The notes under the pieces were generated by a model. That model did not search any database. It was given only the letters and a program-made list of their open reading frames with translations, and was not told the DNA's origin. DNA of 64,000 nucleotides, taken from positions 3,435,800-3,499,799 of the forward strand of contig JAQFVV010000018.1 in assembly GCA_028023455.1 (NCBI GenBank), written 5' to 3'. A program made the position numbers and the translations under genes. This DNA is from Epiperipatus broadwayi. Lineage: Eukaryota; Onychophora; Udeonychophora; Euonychophora; Peripatidae. Positions 36,963-48,021 of the stretch are shown here, in pieces. Position 1 is the stretch's first letter; each line of letters begins with the position of its first letter.

Positions 36963-37530
36963 ATTTAATTTCACATTTTTTAGTTTATTTATAATTTCCT
37001 CAGAGCTTTTAATGCAATATTTCCCAAAACCCACACCAATTCTTAAAATCCAATATTGCTCTTATCGGCATACTATCTTTTTGTGTCTTAACTTTCCCAA
37101 ACATACTAGGATGTTCAATTACTGTAGGATATAAATGTCTATATTCTTTTTCATTAATTAACTGTTTTACCCTCATATTAGTCAATAATATTTTATATTT
37201 TGTTTTAATTTCATTACTTGAATTCTTATTCATTTTCATTCAAAATCACAAACTTTGGTCCCTTATCTTCAGTCGTCACAACCAATTTCTCTTTTTTATT
37301 TATTTCATCATTAATTTTCCTAATAACTAATTTTTCCTTCCATTCTTTCTTATTTAATTTATCCTTTTTATTAATTGCACCATTAATTCTCGATTGTATT
37401 TCCATCTTCATTTTACTATCAATATTCGCAACCTCTACTCCCACCACTGTTGCCTTCCGTATATTTTTATCCATAAATGGTATATATTTAATACATTTAT
37501 TTAATATATTTGGTGTGGATTTCACAAATG
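36963..37530 (-). pseudogene. Penelope-like element, minus-strand copy, N-terminal part
   Basis: The minus strand reads NKCIKYIPFMDKNIRKATVV and onward to KLVVTTEDKGPKFVILNENE, then continues in another frame (SSNEIKTKYKILLTNMRVKQ, RHLYPTVIEHPSMFGKVKTQ, SMPIRAILDF). These are the linker and first RT fingers (RxI-ILDF is the PLE version of RT motif 1-2). It stops at the 3 kb insertion. Its start meets the start of the plus copy at the centre of the inverted pair. Confidence 0.75.
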
Positions 37531-39370
37531 AGGAGACAGAAATATTAAATAAAAGTATTAAATATATACCGTTTATGGATAAAAATATACAGAAGGCAAC
37601 GGAAGTGAGTGTAGAGGGTATGAATATTGATAGTAAAATGAAGATGGAAATACAACCAAGGATTAATGGTGCAATTAATAAAAAGTATAAATTAAATAAG
37701 AAAGAATGGAAGGAAAAATTAGTTATTAGGAAAATTAAGGATGAAATAAAAAAAGATAAATTGGTTGTGACAACTGAAGATAAGAGACTAAGATTCGTGA
37801 TTTTGAATGAAAATAAATATGAGCGGAAGGTTTAAGAAGATATGGAAAAACAAGAATATTTGAAAATGAATAAGGATCCAAGTAATGAAATTAAAACAAA
37901 GTATAAAATATTATTGACTAATATGAGGGTAAAACAATTAATTAATGAAAAAGAATATAGACGTTTATATCCTAGGGTAATTGAACATCCTAGTATGTTT
38001 GGGAAAGTTAAGACACAAAAAGATAGTATGCCAATAAGAGCAATATTGGATTTCAATAATTATGTTCTTAAAGACTTGTGTGATATAGTATGTAAAAAGA
38101 TTATAAATTGTGTGGGTTTTGGGAAATATTGCATTAAAAGCTCTGAGGAAATTATAAATAAACTAAAGAATGTGAAATTAAATAGAAATGATAACATTGT
38201 ATCATTTGATATTGAAAAGATGTATCAAAGCATACCTAGAGAGGAAAGTATACAAGTAGTTACGGAAAGAATAAAGAATTATGGTAGTATGTCGAAGGAA
38301 TGGATGTGGATTATTAATGAGGCTTTATTGTTGATAAGTGAAACATTGTACTTTAAATATAAAAATGAGTTTTGGAAGTTAACTAAAGGCTGGGTTATGG
38401 GTTGTTCCATTAGTGGTGTTTTATCGTCTATTATGATTGATTATATTGAGGGAAGTGTAATTGATAAATATATAAAGATGAAAGAAATTATACAGTATCA
38501 ACAGATATGTTGATGATATACTTATAATGGGCAATAGTAGAAGTATCAATAATGCATTTAATGAAATGAATGATAATGGATATGGTATTAGACTTACGAT
38601 GGAAAATGGAGAGAAAGGGTTAAAATATTTAGATATTTTTATGAGGAAGAGAGTGACAGGTGAGATTGTTATAAGACATTATATTAAGGAAAAAGAAAAG
38701 AGGTATAAATAGATCCAGGTTCATATCAACTATGGTCTCAAAAAATAACAGCAATGAAAGGCTTTAGAGAGAAAAATGATAGGTTAACTTTAGATAAGGA
38801 TGTAGCATTAATGCAAAAGTTGGAGGATGAAAATGATTATATTAGTATGGGATATAAAAAAAAAAGATATAAGTAAATTTTTTAAAAATAAAGGTGAAGA
38901 TAGTAGATATTATAATAATAAGAAATTGACTGTAAATAATAAATGGATTTCAATTCCATATTTTGATAGAGTATATAAAGAGTTGGTAAGGGAATAATTA
39001 TCTGGTAATATTAAAATAGGATGGAAAAACAGTAGATCATTAGGGAAAAGGATATGTAATATAGAAAATAATAATGAGAATGGTAGGGCAGGGTTAGTGT
39101 ATAAGATTATTTGTGAATTTTGTAGCATGGTATATATTGGTCAGAGAAGACTGCATTAGAAAGAGGTACAGAACATGATAGGGCAATTAGGAGGAAGGAT
39201 TTGAGATCAGAGATTTATGTACATTTTTGAATACTGGGCATAGAACGAGTTGTGAAAAAAACATTCAAGTGATTAAGTATGTAAAGAAGTATAGTGAGAG
39301 AATATGTTATGAAACTTTGTATATACAAGAGAATTTTGAAAAATGTATGAATATGGTTTAAAGGTCCTGT
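37521..39370 (+). pseudogene. Penelope-like element, plus-strand copy: RT and GIY-YIG remnants
   Basis: In order on the plus strand are a linker (NKSIKYIPFMDKNIQ...), RT fingers with SMPIRAILDFNNYVL, motif A (FDIEKMYQSIP), motif B (GWVMGCSISGVLSSIMIDYI) and motif C (YVDDILIMG near 38509-38535, just after a one-base frame change). A thumb with GLKYLDIFMRK follows, then a GIY-YIG endonuclease beginning GLVYKIICEFC and MVYIGQ near 39095-39145. Stops and frameshifts occur at about 37835, 38510, 38712 and in the endonuclease, so it is inactive. RT plus C-terminal GIY-YIG is diagnostic of canonical Penelope-like elements. The ORF beginning at 37218 is a false start inside the opposite arm. Confidence 0.8.
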
Positions 39371-39885
39371 AAAGTTGTCTGGAAAATGGGTGTTGTTAGA
39401 TAGCTGGAAGATTTAATTTAAATTGGGTATAGTTATGAATAAATTATGTATATATATTTATATAGAGGATTATCATTCTAATTATGTTGGGTTTAAAATA
39501 TTAAATATAGTTATATAAGTATGTAAGGAGAGAAAGATTGGAAAATTTATGAATGATGTTAATGTATAAATGTGTGATTGTATAATGTAAATGTTTGATT
39601 ATGGTTTAGATCACATTTGTGTGTAAATATTATGTATAATTATTTATGTATGTAACGAATAGGAAATAGAAGATTTGTTTTATCTTTGATATTATAATAT
39701 GAAATGCAGCCTGTAGGAGGAGTTGCTGTAGAAAAGAAAAAAATAATTTTAAGTATATTTACATCTTGATAAGGCTCCAGAATAGGAGCGAAATCCGGGT
39801 TGGTGAAATTAAATATATTATTATAAAAGTTGTCTGAGTAAATAATTTTTTATACTGAATTATTATTTTTAATATATTACATTGC
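39371..39885 (+). repeat. 3' untranslated tail of the plus-strand PLE
   Basis: This non-coding tail matches, inverted, 31690-32064 plus 33046-33070 of the other arm. It carries a hammerhead-like motif at 39766-39815 and ends in an A/T-rich string. No gene. Confidence 0.7.
39766..39815 (+). ncRNA. Hammerhead-like motif in PLE tail, plus arm
   Basis: TTTACATC, TTGATAA, G, GCTCC, AGAATA, GGAGC, GAAA, TCCGGGT, TGGTGAAAT read in order. Stem II (GCTCC/GGAGC) abuts the GAAA core. AUCC/GGGU could form a short palindromic stem III, and ACAUC can partly pair with GGUGA as stem I. The first core half differs from CUGANGA at C3 (U) and G8 (A), and an extra G precedes stem II. Hammerhead motifs are known from PLE terminal repeats, but this variant may be inactive. 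Confidence 0.4.
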
Positions 39886-41669
39886 AAAGACAACATTATG
39901 AACAAGTTTTAATTTGAAATTTGATAATTTTTTTGGTTTTATAGAGAAGTATATGCCTAACTTTCAAATCAATTAATTTTTAATCTTTTCTTCTAACTGC
40001 AGAATGACCAATTTAATATTAGAAACTTCTTACAATTTATACTATTCCTTTTACTTGAATGTAATTCATAAACACAAATACATAAATAAAATGTAAGCAT
40101 CAGATAACAGTCTAGATCCATAATCCTGATTCTCAGCATTTTCCATCTTTAATCATAACTGTTGTATTTGACTGATGACTACTGCTTTTGCAATATGAAT
40201 ATTACAAGCATTCACACATATAGGCATGCATTAATGTTGCTCTCAATAATAACTAATATCTCAATTAAAAAAATGAGCTATGTGATAAGGAATATTATAT
40301 GGCATTTTATTAATTTTAAATTCAGCAATAGAATCCTTTATTCTTATCACATATTAATAAATAACTCTATCTGTTTATTGTGAATAATGAAATAAAATGA
40401 TATTTGGAGTAAATATTTAAAATTAGCACTTCATGCTTTCTTTAAGGCTATCAAGCACATATGCACATTCATACATACTATTATATAAAGTAGGATCACT
40501 ATTTTGTACCAAGCTTCCTAGATTGTGGTATATTATTAGCATAAAATAGCTCAAATTTTGTTTGGAATAAATATTGTTTATTTGACTATCATATGTGAAC
40601 AGTATTATTCAAAACATACATATACAATACAGATACTTTTTAATTTGAATATTTAACAATAAGTCAGTGATAAATACTATTGATACTTGAGGAGGTACTA
40701 ATGAGTGATTGTACACTTTTCCTAATATTATCAACTTTTAATTATTTATAAAAGGTGTCACAATAACATTGATTGATGCTGACTACGATTTAAAGTAAGG
40801 CAATCAAAATGCATTTACATCTGTAAACTTTACATTTCTTAGAATTCAAACATAAAATCCATAAAACTTTCTGACTAATGAAACTTCAAAAATTAATTGA
40901 TTAGAGCATAAAAAAAAAAAAAAAATGCCAATGCTTTTTAAGAATAAAATAAATTCAATATCACAATATACATTTACAAATACAAACAAGAATCCTTAAA
41001 TAATTAAAATATGTATAAGCACAGAGATTGGCAAATGTCATCAAATATTAACTTATGAAATTCATAAAAATTAATGCAATTATTCTTTTGACTGCACATT
41101 AAAATTAATGAAAAGAGTGAATACATTTTTAATTTTGTAATTAATAATTTATAAATTAAATCTTCAATTTCAAAATCAATTTTAAAATGTTATAAAAGTT
41201 TTTAATAATTCAAACCAAAAGAATAATGACAATTATATAAAATAAAGGACTGTGTTCAGTATGTGATCTACCTTAAGTCTCATGATAAATTTACCATATT
41301 GTATTTTAGAAAAAAAAAAGCAATGAAGAAATTAATTCTTAAGAAATTAGATGTACTTATTTTCCACTCAAAAAAAAATTGCATAAAAAAAAAAAAGGTA
41401 ATCCACATCAACTTCAAAGGCAGTAATAAGTGTGACAAATGAACTTTATTATACTGTTTAAGGAATATTTTCCATAGTAATTTCAAAGTAAAATCTTTTT
41501 GTTAAAGGAGTGATTAATTTTTTTCAATTTACCATTGAGATACCATTTGAGGGACATCTCATTTTATCAAATGGCAATAAAATGACAAAGTCTTTGTTGA
41601 AATTATTTCTATAAAATAATAGGCGGTAAACCTATATTTTAAAATATATATATATAAGAAGCTTAAATA
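39886..41669. other. AT-rich stretch, no gene seen
   Basis: No coding potential or clear repeat boundary is seen. ORFs 40162-40383 and 41280-41486 are low-complexity. Confidence 0.45.
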
Positions 41670-42840
41670 TTTCAAACTCTTATTACAGTCCTTTAACTTG
41701 TTATGATGAGCTTTTTTAATTGCTTTTATTTACTACCTTCTTGATATGAATATAGAAAATGAGACATATGTTGAAAACTTTTCCAAGCACATTTAGAACT
41801 GTTATGCAGGAAAATTTCATGAAAAAATATGAATCGAGATCTATTCATCACATTCTTCACCAATATTATTAAGTGCTTTCCATACATAAAAGTAATACTA
41901 ATTTCAAATTAAACTTCAAACTTTTATTACTCTGATTTAACTTATTATGGAATATTTTTTTGTTTTACAATTTATTTTTTTTTGAAAAAAATATCCATAC
42001 ATGCATTAAATTTGTTATGGATTATTTTTTTATTGTTTTTATTATCACACTTATTGCTATCAATTAATTTTTTATGGATTAGTTTTTAGACTGCACATTT
42101 AAATTCTTATAAATTAATTTCTACATCCTTTTTTTTTGTTGTTGATAGAATTTTAAATTTAACATATAACATATATTATAACAATATATAAACAAATATA
42201 CATTAAGAAAATTTCAGACAGAAACGTATTGCAATTAATTAAGGATCCATCAAAGATTTTTTTCTGATATTTTAGACTAACATTACATTTTGGAAAATAC
42301 ATACTCATATTAGAAATTAAACATAATAATAACAAATTTTCTATTTTGTTTTCTTCACATACTTTCAAATTCTTATTACTATCATTTTACTTGTTATGGA
42401 TTCCTTTTTTGTTTTGCAATTTTTTTATTTTATTTTGAGAAAAATATTCTGTGCATGCATTTAATTTTTTTATGGATTATTTTTTTATTGCTTTTATTAT
42501 CACACTTATTTCTATCAATTAATTTTTCATGGATTACTTTTTAGACTGCATATTTAAATTCTTATAGATTAATTTAGCTTTTTTTGTGGTTTCAGTAGAA
42601 TTTTAAATTTAATTTATAACACATATTAAAATGGTATATAAACAAACATGCATTAAGAAACATAAAATATTTCAGCCAGAAACTTATTGCAATTAATTAA
42701 GGCACATCAAAAAATTTTTTCTGATATTTTAGACTATCATTACATTTTGAAAACACATACTTATATTAGAAATTAAACATATAACAATAACCAATTTTCT
42801 ACTTTTGTTTCTTCATATACTATTATAAATATTGGAAATA
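41670..42840. repeat. Tandem repeat, period about 458 bases
   Basis: Two long units repeat directly. GTTATGGATTATTTTTTTAT recurs at about 42015 and 42473. ATTGCAATTAATTAAGG recurs at about 42229 and 42687. The fragment TTCAAAyTcTTATTAC recurs at 41672, 41918 and 42363, showing an earlier partial unit. It is non-coding; ORF 42159-42368 lies within one unit. Confidence 0.7.
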
Positions 42841-43784
42841 TTGTACCAATTATTCTGTCCATTAATTAAATTTAATATTTATTAATTATTTAAGTGCTAA
42901 TCCATTAGCAAATCGAATACCATAATCAAATATACTGTTTTAGTATTAAATATGAAAAATAATTTCAAGTTAATTTTTAAATGAAAATTTTGTTTTTAGA
43001 AATATAAATAAAGTAAAATGCACACATTCAGCTTTACTATATATGTTTATACAAAATAGTACAATTTCAGTTTTTGATTTATTAATGTAATTCGCTATAT
43101 ACACACATACATATATTAAAAAAAAGACATGTATTATTCCTACAAAATTAGAAGCACAAAAAAAAATAGCACTCATTATATATAAAAACTGAAAAACAAC
43201 ATTGTGGAAATTGATCACATATAAAATAGAATGGCAAGATTAATTATTCAACTTAACGGAAGATATTAAATGCAGATAATTATGCATAAAGTTTTATATG
43301 AATATACAAAAGATTTTTGATCAGACAAATAATATTTTAAAATAGTTATGTGAGATTATAATGCTACAATTAATAAATGATTGAAAAATTAAAGTGATGT
43401 TGTATTATATAGGGTATATGAGCACAGACTTTCAAACAACCCACAACTCTCCACGCTATCTCATAACACTGATACACTTGAACACATACATGTTGAAAAG
43501 ATAAATAATCACCAATATCCGTATTTCATGCTAAACCAGCAATCACCAGTTGGTCCAGATTACCATCTCTACACATATATGCTATAAGTGCTTGATTATG
43601 GTGATAGAAATGAGAGGACAGACTTGTGGAGTTTGCAGAAAAAAATAACTTTATATTATGAAATCTTTCTTTGAGAAAAATGCTAAACGAAAATAGAAAT
43701 GAAAGCATCCAAATGAAAGTATAGAAGAATTGGATTATGTTTGCCTGAAGGTGTGTGATGATGGAATATTAGATGTGACAAAAT
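42841..43784. other. AT-rich stretch, no certain gene
   Basis: A short minus-strand ORF (43526-43708) ends in SHFYHHNQALIAYMCRDGNL and DQLVIAGLA after a T-rich upstream stretch. It is the only non-repetitive peptide here and cannot be identified. The remainder is A/T filler. Confidence 0.3.
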
Positions 43785-44525
43785 GTTGGACTACTTCCAT
43801 CATCTATCATTAAATGTTGAATGAATAGAAAATTTTAAACTTTATTTAAACTTTTTAAATACAAACAACTTATTAATAATAACCCACAAATAGACACAGG
43901 TTAGTAATTACACGAAGTCTTGATTAATATTATTCTCCACTCTCCTACAGGTGGTAAAGTCTTGATTAATATTATTCTCCACTCTCCTACAGGTGGTGCT
44001 GGCTTGACCAGTGACAGTATTCACATAGGAGTTGAACTAGCATCTTTAGATTCTTGAATATCGAATTTAAGGCAAACATTCTAACCAATTGAGCTATCCT
44101 ATCAAAGGCAAGAGATAACAGAAATTTCACACACTTATGAGGGTTGGTTCAAATCCTCCTGAGTTCTATCCCCCCCAAGAGCAAGGTTAATGAGACTTTT
44201 TTATTTTTCCAAGAGTAAAGTTAACCAGAAGCTTCCATACAATGAGTTGACATAAAATTATTTGCCATTGTCATATGAACAACTTCCTTGAATTTTCTTC
44301 TTTGCATCTTTTTCTCTCTATCCAATATTTTTTGTATTTTACTAATTAAATAGAATATACATGATCTGCTACAGTACACATATCTGTTTTTTTTCTATTT
44401 TAACTATTAGTTTGTGTTCTTTCAATCACTGTTCAACAGGACGACAAGTCTCATCAATATTTTTTGCCTTCCACATTCACATGGTATTTCATAGATGCAG
44501 TTTTTGTTTTTCAGCATTTCCAATT
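43785..44525 (-). pseudogene. Second PLE pair, minus-strand arm (GIY-YIG fragment plus tail)
   Basis: Reading leftward from about 44525, the minus strand gives LEMLKNKNC-YEIPCECG-like wording, then broken GIY-YIG sequence (near 44470-44300, with stops) and KILDRE...KFKEVVH, then a non-coding tail with a tRNA-like unit. It is the inverted, more decayed partner of the plus arm. Its antisense supplies the first ~21 codons of the ORF that starts at 44464. Confidence 0.65.
43970..44108 (-). repeat. tRNA-like unit in PLE tail (minus arm)
   Basis: On the minus strand, GATAGCTCAATTGGTTAGA (44101-44083) is a good tRNA A box, and GATGCTAGTTCAACTCC (about 44043-44027) stands where a B box should be. 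The equivalent unit is in the plus arm. A 39-base piece, GTCTTGATTAATATTATTCT onward, is directly duplicated just left of it (about 43918 and 43957). Confidence 0.5.
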
Positions 44526-45012
44526 TAGGCTTGGTAAAAATAAGAATTCATTGAAGTTGGATATGGCTTTGGAAAGCTATTCTAATGTTATATTGATTGC
44601 AATGAAAAGAGACATCAAAAGAAAAAAAACAATTATTGGTACTGTATACATACCAGGAATGGTGGTCAAATTAAAGAAAATGTGCAGTCAATATAACATT
44701 AGAACAGCTTTGCAAAGCCATAACACACTTCAAGGAATTCTTATTTCTACTAAGGTTATACTGGAAATGCTGAAGAACAAAAACTGCTTGTACGAAATAC
44801 CATGTGAATGTGGAAAGAAAAATATTGTTGAGACCTGTTGCTCTATTGAACAGCGAACACTAATGGTTAAAAGAGAAAAAACAGATGTATCTACAGTAGC
44901 AGATTATGTATGTTCTAATGATCATATGTTCGATTGGGAAAATACAAAAATATTGGATAGAGGGGAAAAGGTAGAAAAAAAAAAAAATTCAAGGAAGTTG
45001 CTCATACGGTAA
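44526..45012 (+). pseudogene. Second PLE pair, plus-strand arm: RT C-terminus and GIY-YIG endonuclease
   Basis: The open frame through 45012 contains VYIPGMVVKLKKMCSQYNI, TALQSHNTLQGILIS, then NCLYEIPCECGKKNIVETC, then ADYVCSNDHMFDWENTKILD. This is the usual PLE order: thumb end, linker, GIY-YIG (Y..IPC.CG...Y.G.T, here with NIVET where YIGET is expected), then the HxxDW...LD block. The GIY-YIG motif is therefore damaged. The upstream ATG at 44464 is in antisense of the sister arm and is not a real start. The rest of the RT is absent. Confidence 0.75.
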
Positions 45013-45440
45013 TGGTAAATAATTCTATAAGTCAACTCAGTGTGGCAATACACAATGTATGGAAGCCTCTAATTAACCTTGCTCTTAAGGAAAAAAAAGT
45101 CGAAGAACTCAGGAGGATTTAAAACAATCCTCATATATAAATATATGAAATTTCTACTATCTACTGCCTTTGACAGAATAGCTCAGGTGGTTAGAGCATT
45201 TGCTTTAAATTTGATATGCGAGAAACTAAAGGTGCTAGTTCAACTTCTATGAGAATACTGTCACTGGTCAGGCAAGCAATACCTGAAGGAGAATGGATAA
45301 TATTACTTGAAATTTTGTGTAATTACCAGCCTAGGTTAGTATGTTATTACTAATAAGTTGTTTGTATATGAAAAGTTTAAAATTTTCTATACATTCAACA
45401 TTTACTGATAGATAATGGAAATAGTCTAACATATTATCAC
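45013..45440 (+). repeat. Tail of plus-arm PLE with tRNA-like unit
   Basis: Inverted counterpart of 43785-44300. TAGCTCAGGTGGTTAGAGC (45179-45197) is an almost perfect tRNA A box, and GTGCTAGTTCAACTTC (45232-45247) is a B-box-like phrase. The end ACTATTTCCATTATC-type sequence (read on the minus strand from about 45430) is shared with the left end of the other arm and with the palindrome at 53764-53974. Confidence 0.6.
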
Positions 45441-45599
45441 ATTGAACTGAATTATATTTTGATTAAAAAGAAAAAATTTCTACTAAAAAGAATATATATC
45501 TAGATTGAAATGTTCTTAATGAATCCAACACAGGAGTGATCATTGATTAGAGAAATCTAAGGTATGTTTTAATGCAAAAATAGAGATAAAAATTATTAA

Positions 45600-46842
45600 A
45601 AAAATCGGTATTCACTGTTGATATTCTTAATCTTCAGAAACATTCCAATGAATTTAAATTAGAACTTACAAATCATTTTAAAATATTAACAGACTTCAAA
45701 GATGATCCAGATTTGAATGAAATCAATAGGAAAATAAGTGATACAGTATTAACAATTGCAATAAAGATAGCTGATAAAAAACAGCAGCAATTGACCAGTA
45801 AAATGTGTACTGAGACAAGACAATTTATGAAGAAAAAAACAAATATGAAAATAAATAAAAATGATCCATTAAGAAGGATTGAATATCTAGAATTTTTTAA
45901 AATGATACAAAAAATAATTAATAATATAAAAAAACATAATTGTGCATTATCAAGGAAAGCTATAGAAAAAAATAAAAGTATCGTAAGTGTAAAACAAGAT
46001 CTTGGTATTATATTTTTGCAATAAGAAGAAAAGATGGAAGTATTATTAAAAAAAATGACATCATGAAATATGTGGAAGAGTGTAATAAAGAATTATGTAA
46101 TAATAAAGATTATGAAAACAAGTATTTCCTACTGTTATTGCATCTTTTGAATTGTCTAGAATTTTAAATTTAAAAAAAAGACAAGAACTTAAATCTTTGA
46201 AGAAAGGAAAAACTGCAGGATGTGATATAATTGTCATTGATATCTTAAAAGAAGCAGAAGAGATAGAAGAATTGTTGGCAAAGTTATATACCAAATGTCT
46301 AAATGATAAAAATGTAACAGATGATTGAATGAATGCAGTATTAATATTTTAAAAAAGTGATAAAGAAGATATAAGCAATTAGCTATCAATCTTTTATCAG
46401 TTCTATACAAAATTTTTATTAAGATAATTACAACTTGTCTACAGTCAACTTTGGATTTTAACCAACCAAAAGAGCTGGATTTAAAAATGGTTTTAGTACA
46501 GTGAATCACATCCAAGTGTGAAAGAAGTTATAAAAAAGATTAGTGAAAATGAGTTACAAATATGCATCAAATTTATAAATTATGAAAAGGCATTTGATTC
46601 TATAAATATTTCTTCAGTAATTAAAGCATTATATCATCAATATATAGATTTAGGATAATATCATATTCTGAAAAATATTTATCAAAATTCAATTGCAATG
46701 ATTAAATTACATAGTGATATTAGGAAGATTAACATTAAGAAGGGTATATGACAGAGCGACTCCATATCTCCAAACTTTTTTACAACAGGTTTATAAATAA
46801 GTGTTTTATGGATTAAAATAGAAAGCTAAGGGAATTAAAATA
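45600..46842 (+). pseudogene. Decayed LINE (RTE/jockey-like) reverse transcriptase, 5' part
   Basis: Through several frames the plus strand reads a LINE RT: NEINRKISDTVLTIAIKIAD (from 45713), then a GK-AGCD block near 46210 (KGKTAGCDIIVIDILKEAEE), then YEKAFDS (motif A, about 46585), then KKGI-QSDSISP-F (motif B, about 46736). Many stops and frameshifts, including one in motif B, show it is dead. It resumes at 47737 after an inserted element. The clade is uncertain. Confidence 0.65.
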
Positions 46843-46966
46843 TTAAAACAAGCAACTCTCCATACAGTAGTACCATTCAGTGCAAGCCAGAATAATCAAT
46901 GGATGCCACAAAGCTGGTGCATAAAATCCCTATCTAGTGCTTACTCATCCAATATACCCAGATTAG

Positions 46967-46998
46967 TTTCTGACTTATGGCCTTCGTCAGGGAGGAGT
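46967..46998 (-). ncRNA. Hammerhead-like core, unit 1 (decayed)
   Basis: Minus strand: CTGACGA (46990-46984), AGGCCATAAGTCA, GAAA (46970-46967), then CTAATC. Stem II pairs GGC with GUC through a G-U pair. The stem III palindrome is changed to ACUAAU and stem I is weakened. Confidence 0.4.
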
Positions 46999-47408
46999 CT
47001 TGGATGAGAGCACTGCACCTAGATCTTAGAATCTAATGCAAACCTCCAGCAGCCACCTTTTATCTCTACTTAACTACAAAACTATGAGAATAAAATTGAA
47101 AATACAATAATAATTTCAATCTAAGCTCATTAGCTTAAATAGTCATAAAGGTCTGAACTCAGTCCAGTACCTATACATTTTGGTGTCTTTGGTACTTTAA
47201 TAACCATAGCCACCACTATCCTATTAGGCAGGATTAGTATTAAACCATCAAACATCACATGATCACCATTTCTTATGCTTGCTCATAAGTGTTATTAAAA
47301 CAGGCAAAACTCTCCATACAGTAGCACCACTCAGTGCAAGCCAGAGTAATCAATGAATGCCAGAAGACTTATGCATAAAATCCCTACCTAGTGCCTATCC
47401 ATTCAATA

Positions 47409-47450
47409 TCCCCAGACTAGTTTCTGGCTTGTGGACTTCGTCAGTGAGGA
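47409..47450 (-). ncRNA. Candidate type-I hammerhead ribozyme, unit 2
   Basis: Minus strand: TCCTCA (47450-47445), CTGACGA (47444-47438), AGTCCACAAGCCA, GAAA (47424-47421), CTAGTC, TGGGGA (47414-47409). UCCUCA and UGGGGA form a six-pair stem I (one U-G). ACUAGU is a perfect palindrome fit for stem III, and GUC (47417-47415) is the canonical cleavage triplet. Stem II is poor: an A-A at its base and one mismatch in GUC/GCC. Minimal stem III palindromes are known to act as dimers. Confidence 0.5.
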
Positions 47451-47736
47451 GACTTGGATCTGAGAGCACTGCAGCTAGATCTTAGGATCTAATGTAACCC
47501 TTTAGCAGCCATCTTTTATCTCTACTTAACTACAAAACTGAGAATAAAATTGAAAACCCAATAATATTCTCAATCTAAGCTAATTAGCTTATATAATCAC
47601 AAGCCTTTTGGCATCCATTGATTAGTCTTGCTTGCACTGAGTGGCACTGCTGTATGGAGAGTTTTGCCTGTTTTATTAACAGTTATGTGGAAGCATAAGA
47701 AATGGGGATCATGTACTGTTTGGTGGAATTAAAATA

Positions 47737-47900
47737 AATGGAGATTATTTGTCATCTCTTAAATTGGATTCCAAGAGATTGTAAAATATTTGGAAAGAGA
47801 TCACGTTAGATGGATGAATGAAAGAAGAAAGTGTGCTGGAGTGCTAGAGATTGGAAAAATTGGATTAAACTTGGAGAGACCTCCATTCTATAATAGACCA
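47737..47900 (+). pseudogene. Decayed LINE, continuation after the insert
   Basis: Reads GGIKINGDYLSSLK-like wording across the right junction and then ERPPFYNR near 47876-47895, consistent with the part of a LINE RT around and after the catalytic FADD, which is itself lost. Confidence 0.5.
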
Positions 47901-48021
47901 ATATTGATGATAATATATTAATGTCTATGTGCAATATATACACATATTTATTTTATATGTGCACATATATATATAAAAAATTATGCACAATAATTTTAAT
48001 TTACAACTATTATATATATAC

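Larger units (their letters stand above)
46843..47724 (-). mobile_element. Candidate retrozyme-like element: tandem hammerhead-bearing repeats with 12-bp duplication
   Basis: The insert is flanked by a perfect 12-bp duplication GGAATTAAAATA (46831-46842 and 47725-47736), and the LINE reading frame (GGIKIN) is restored if it is removed. Inside, a unit starting CTCTCCATACAGTAGYACCA is tandemly repeated (about 46856 and 47308, period roughly 435-450). A short inverted copy of its start closes the right side (47608-47724, against 47246-47360). Each unit has a hammerhead-like core on the minus strand. It has no ORF. Tandem units, a type-I hammerhead and variable target duplication are the features described for metazoan retrozymes. 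Confidence 0.6.

Noticed and set aside
37218-37520. N-terminal part of the ORF 37218-37835
   Set aside because: This part is the antisense of the opposite PLE arm; the true PLE reading begins only at the palindrome centre.
44464-44525. ATG and first 21 codons of the ORF 44464-45012
   Set aside because: They are antisense to the sister PLE arm (LKNKNC-YEIPCECG) and are not a protein start.
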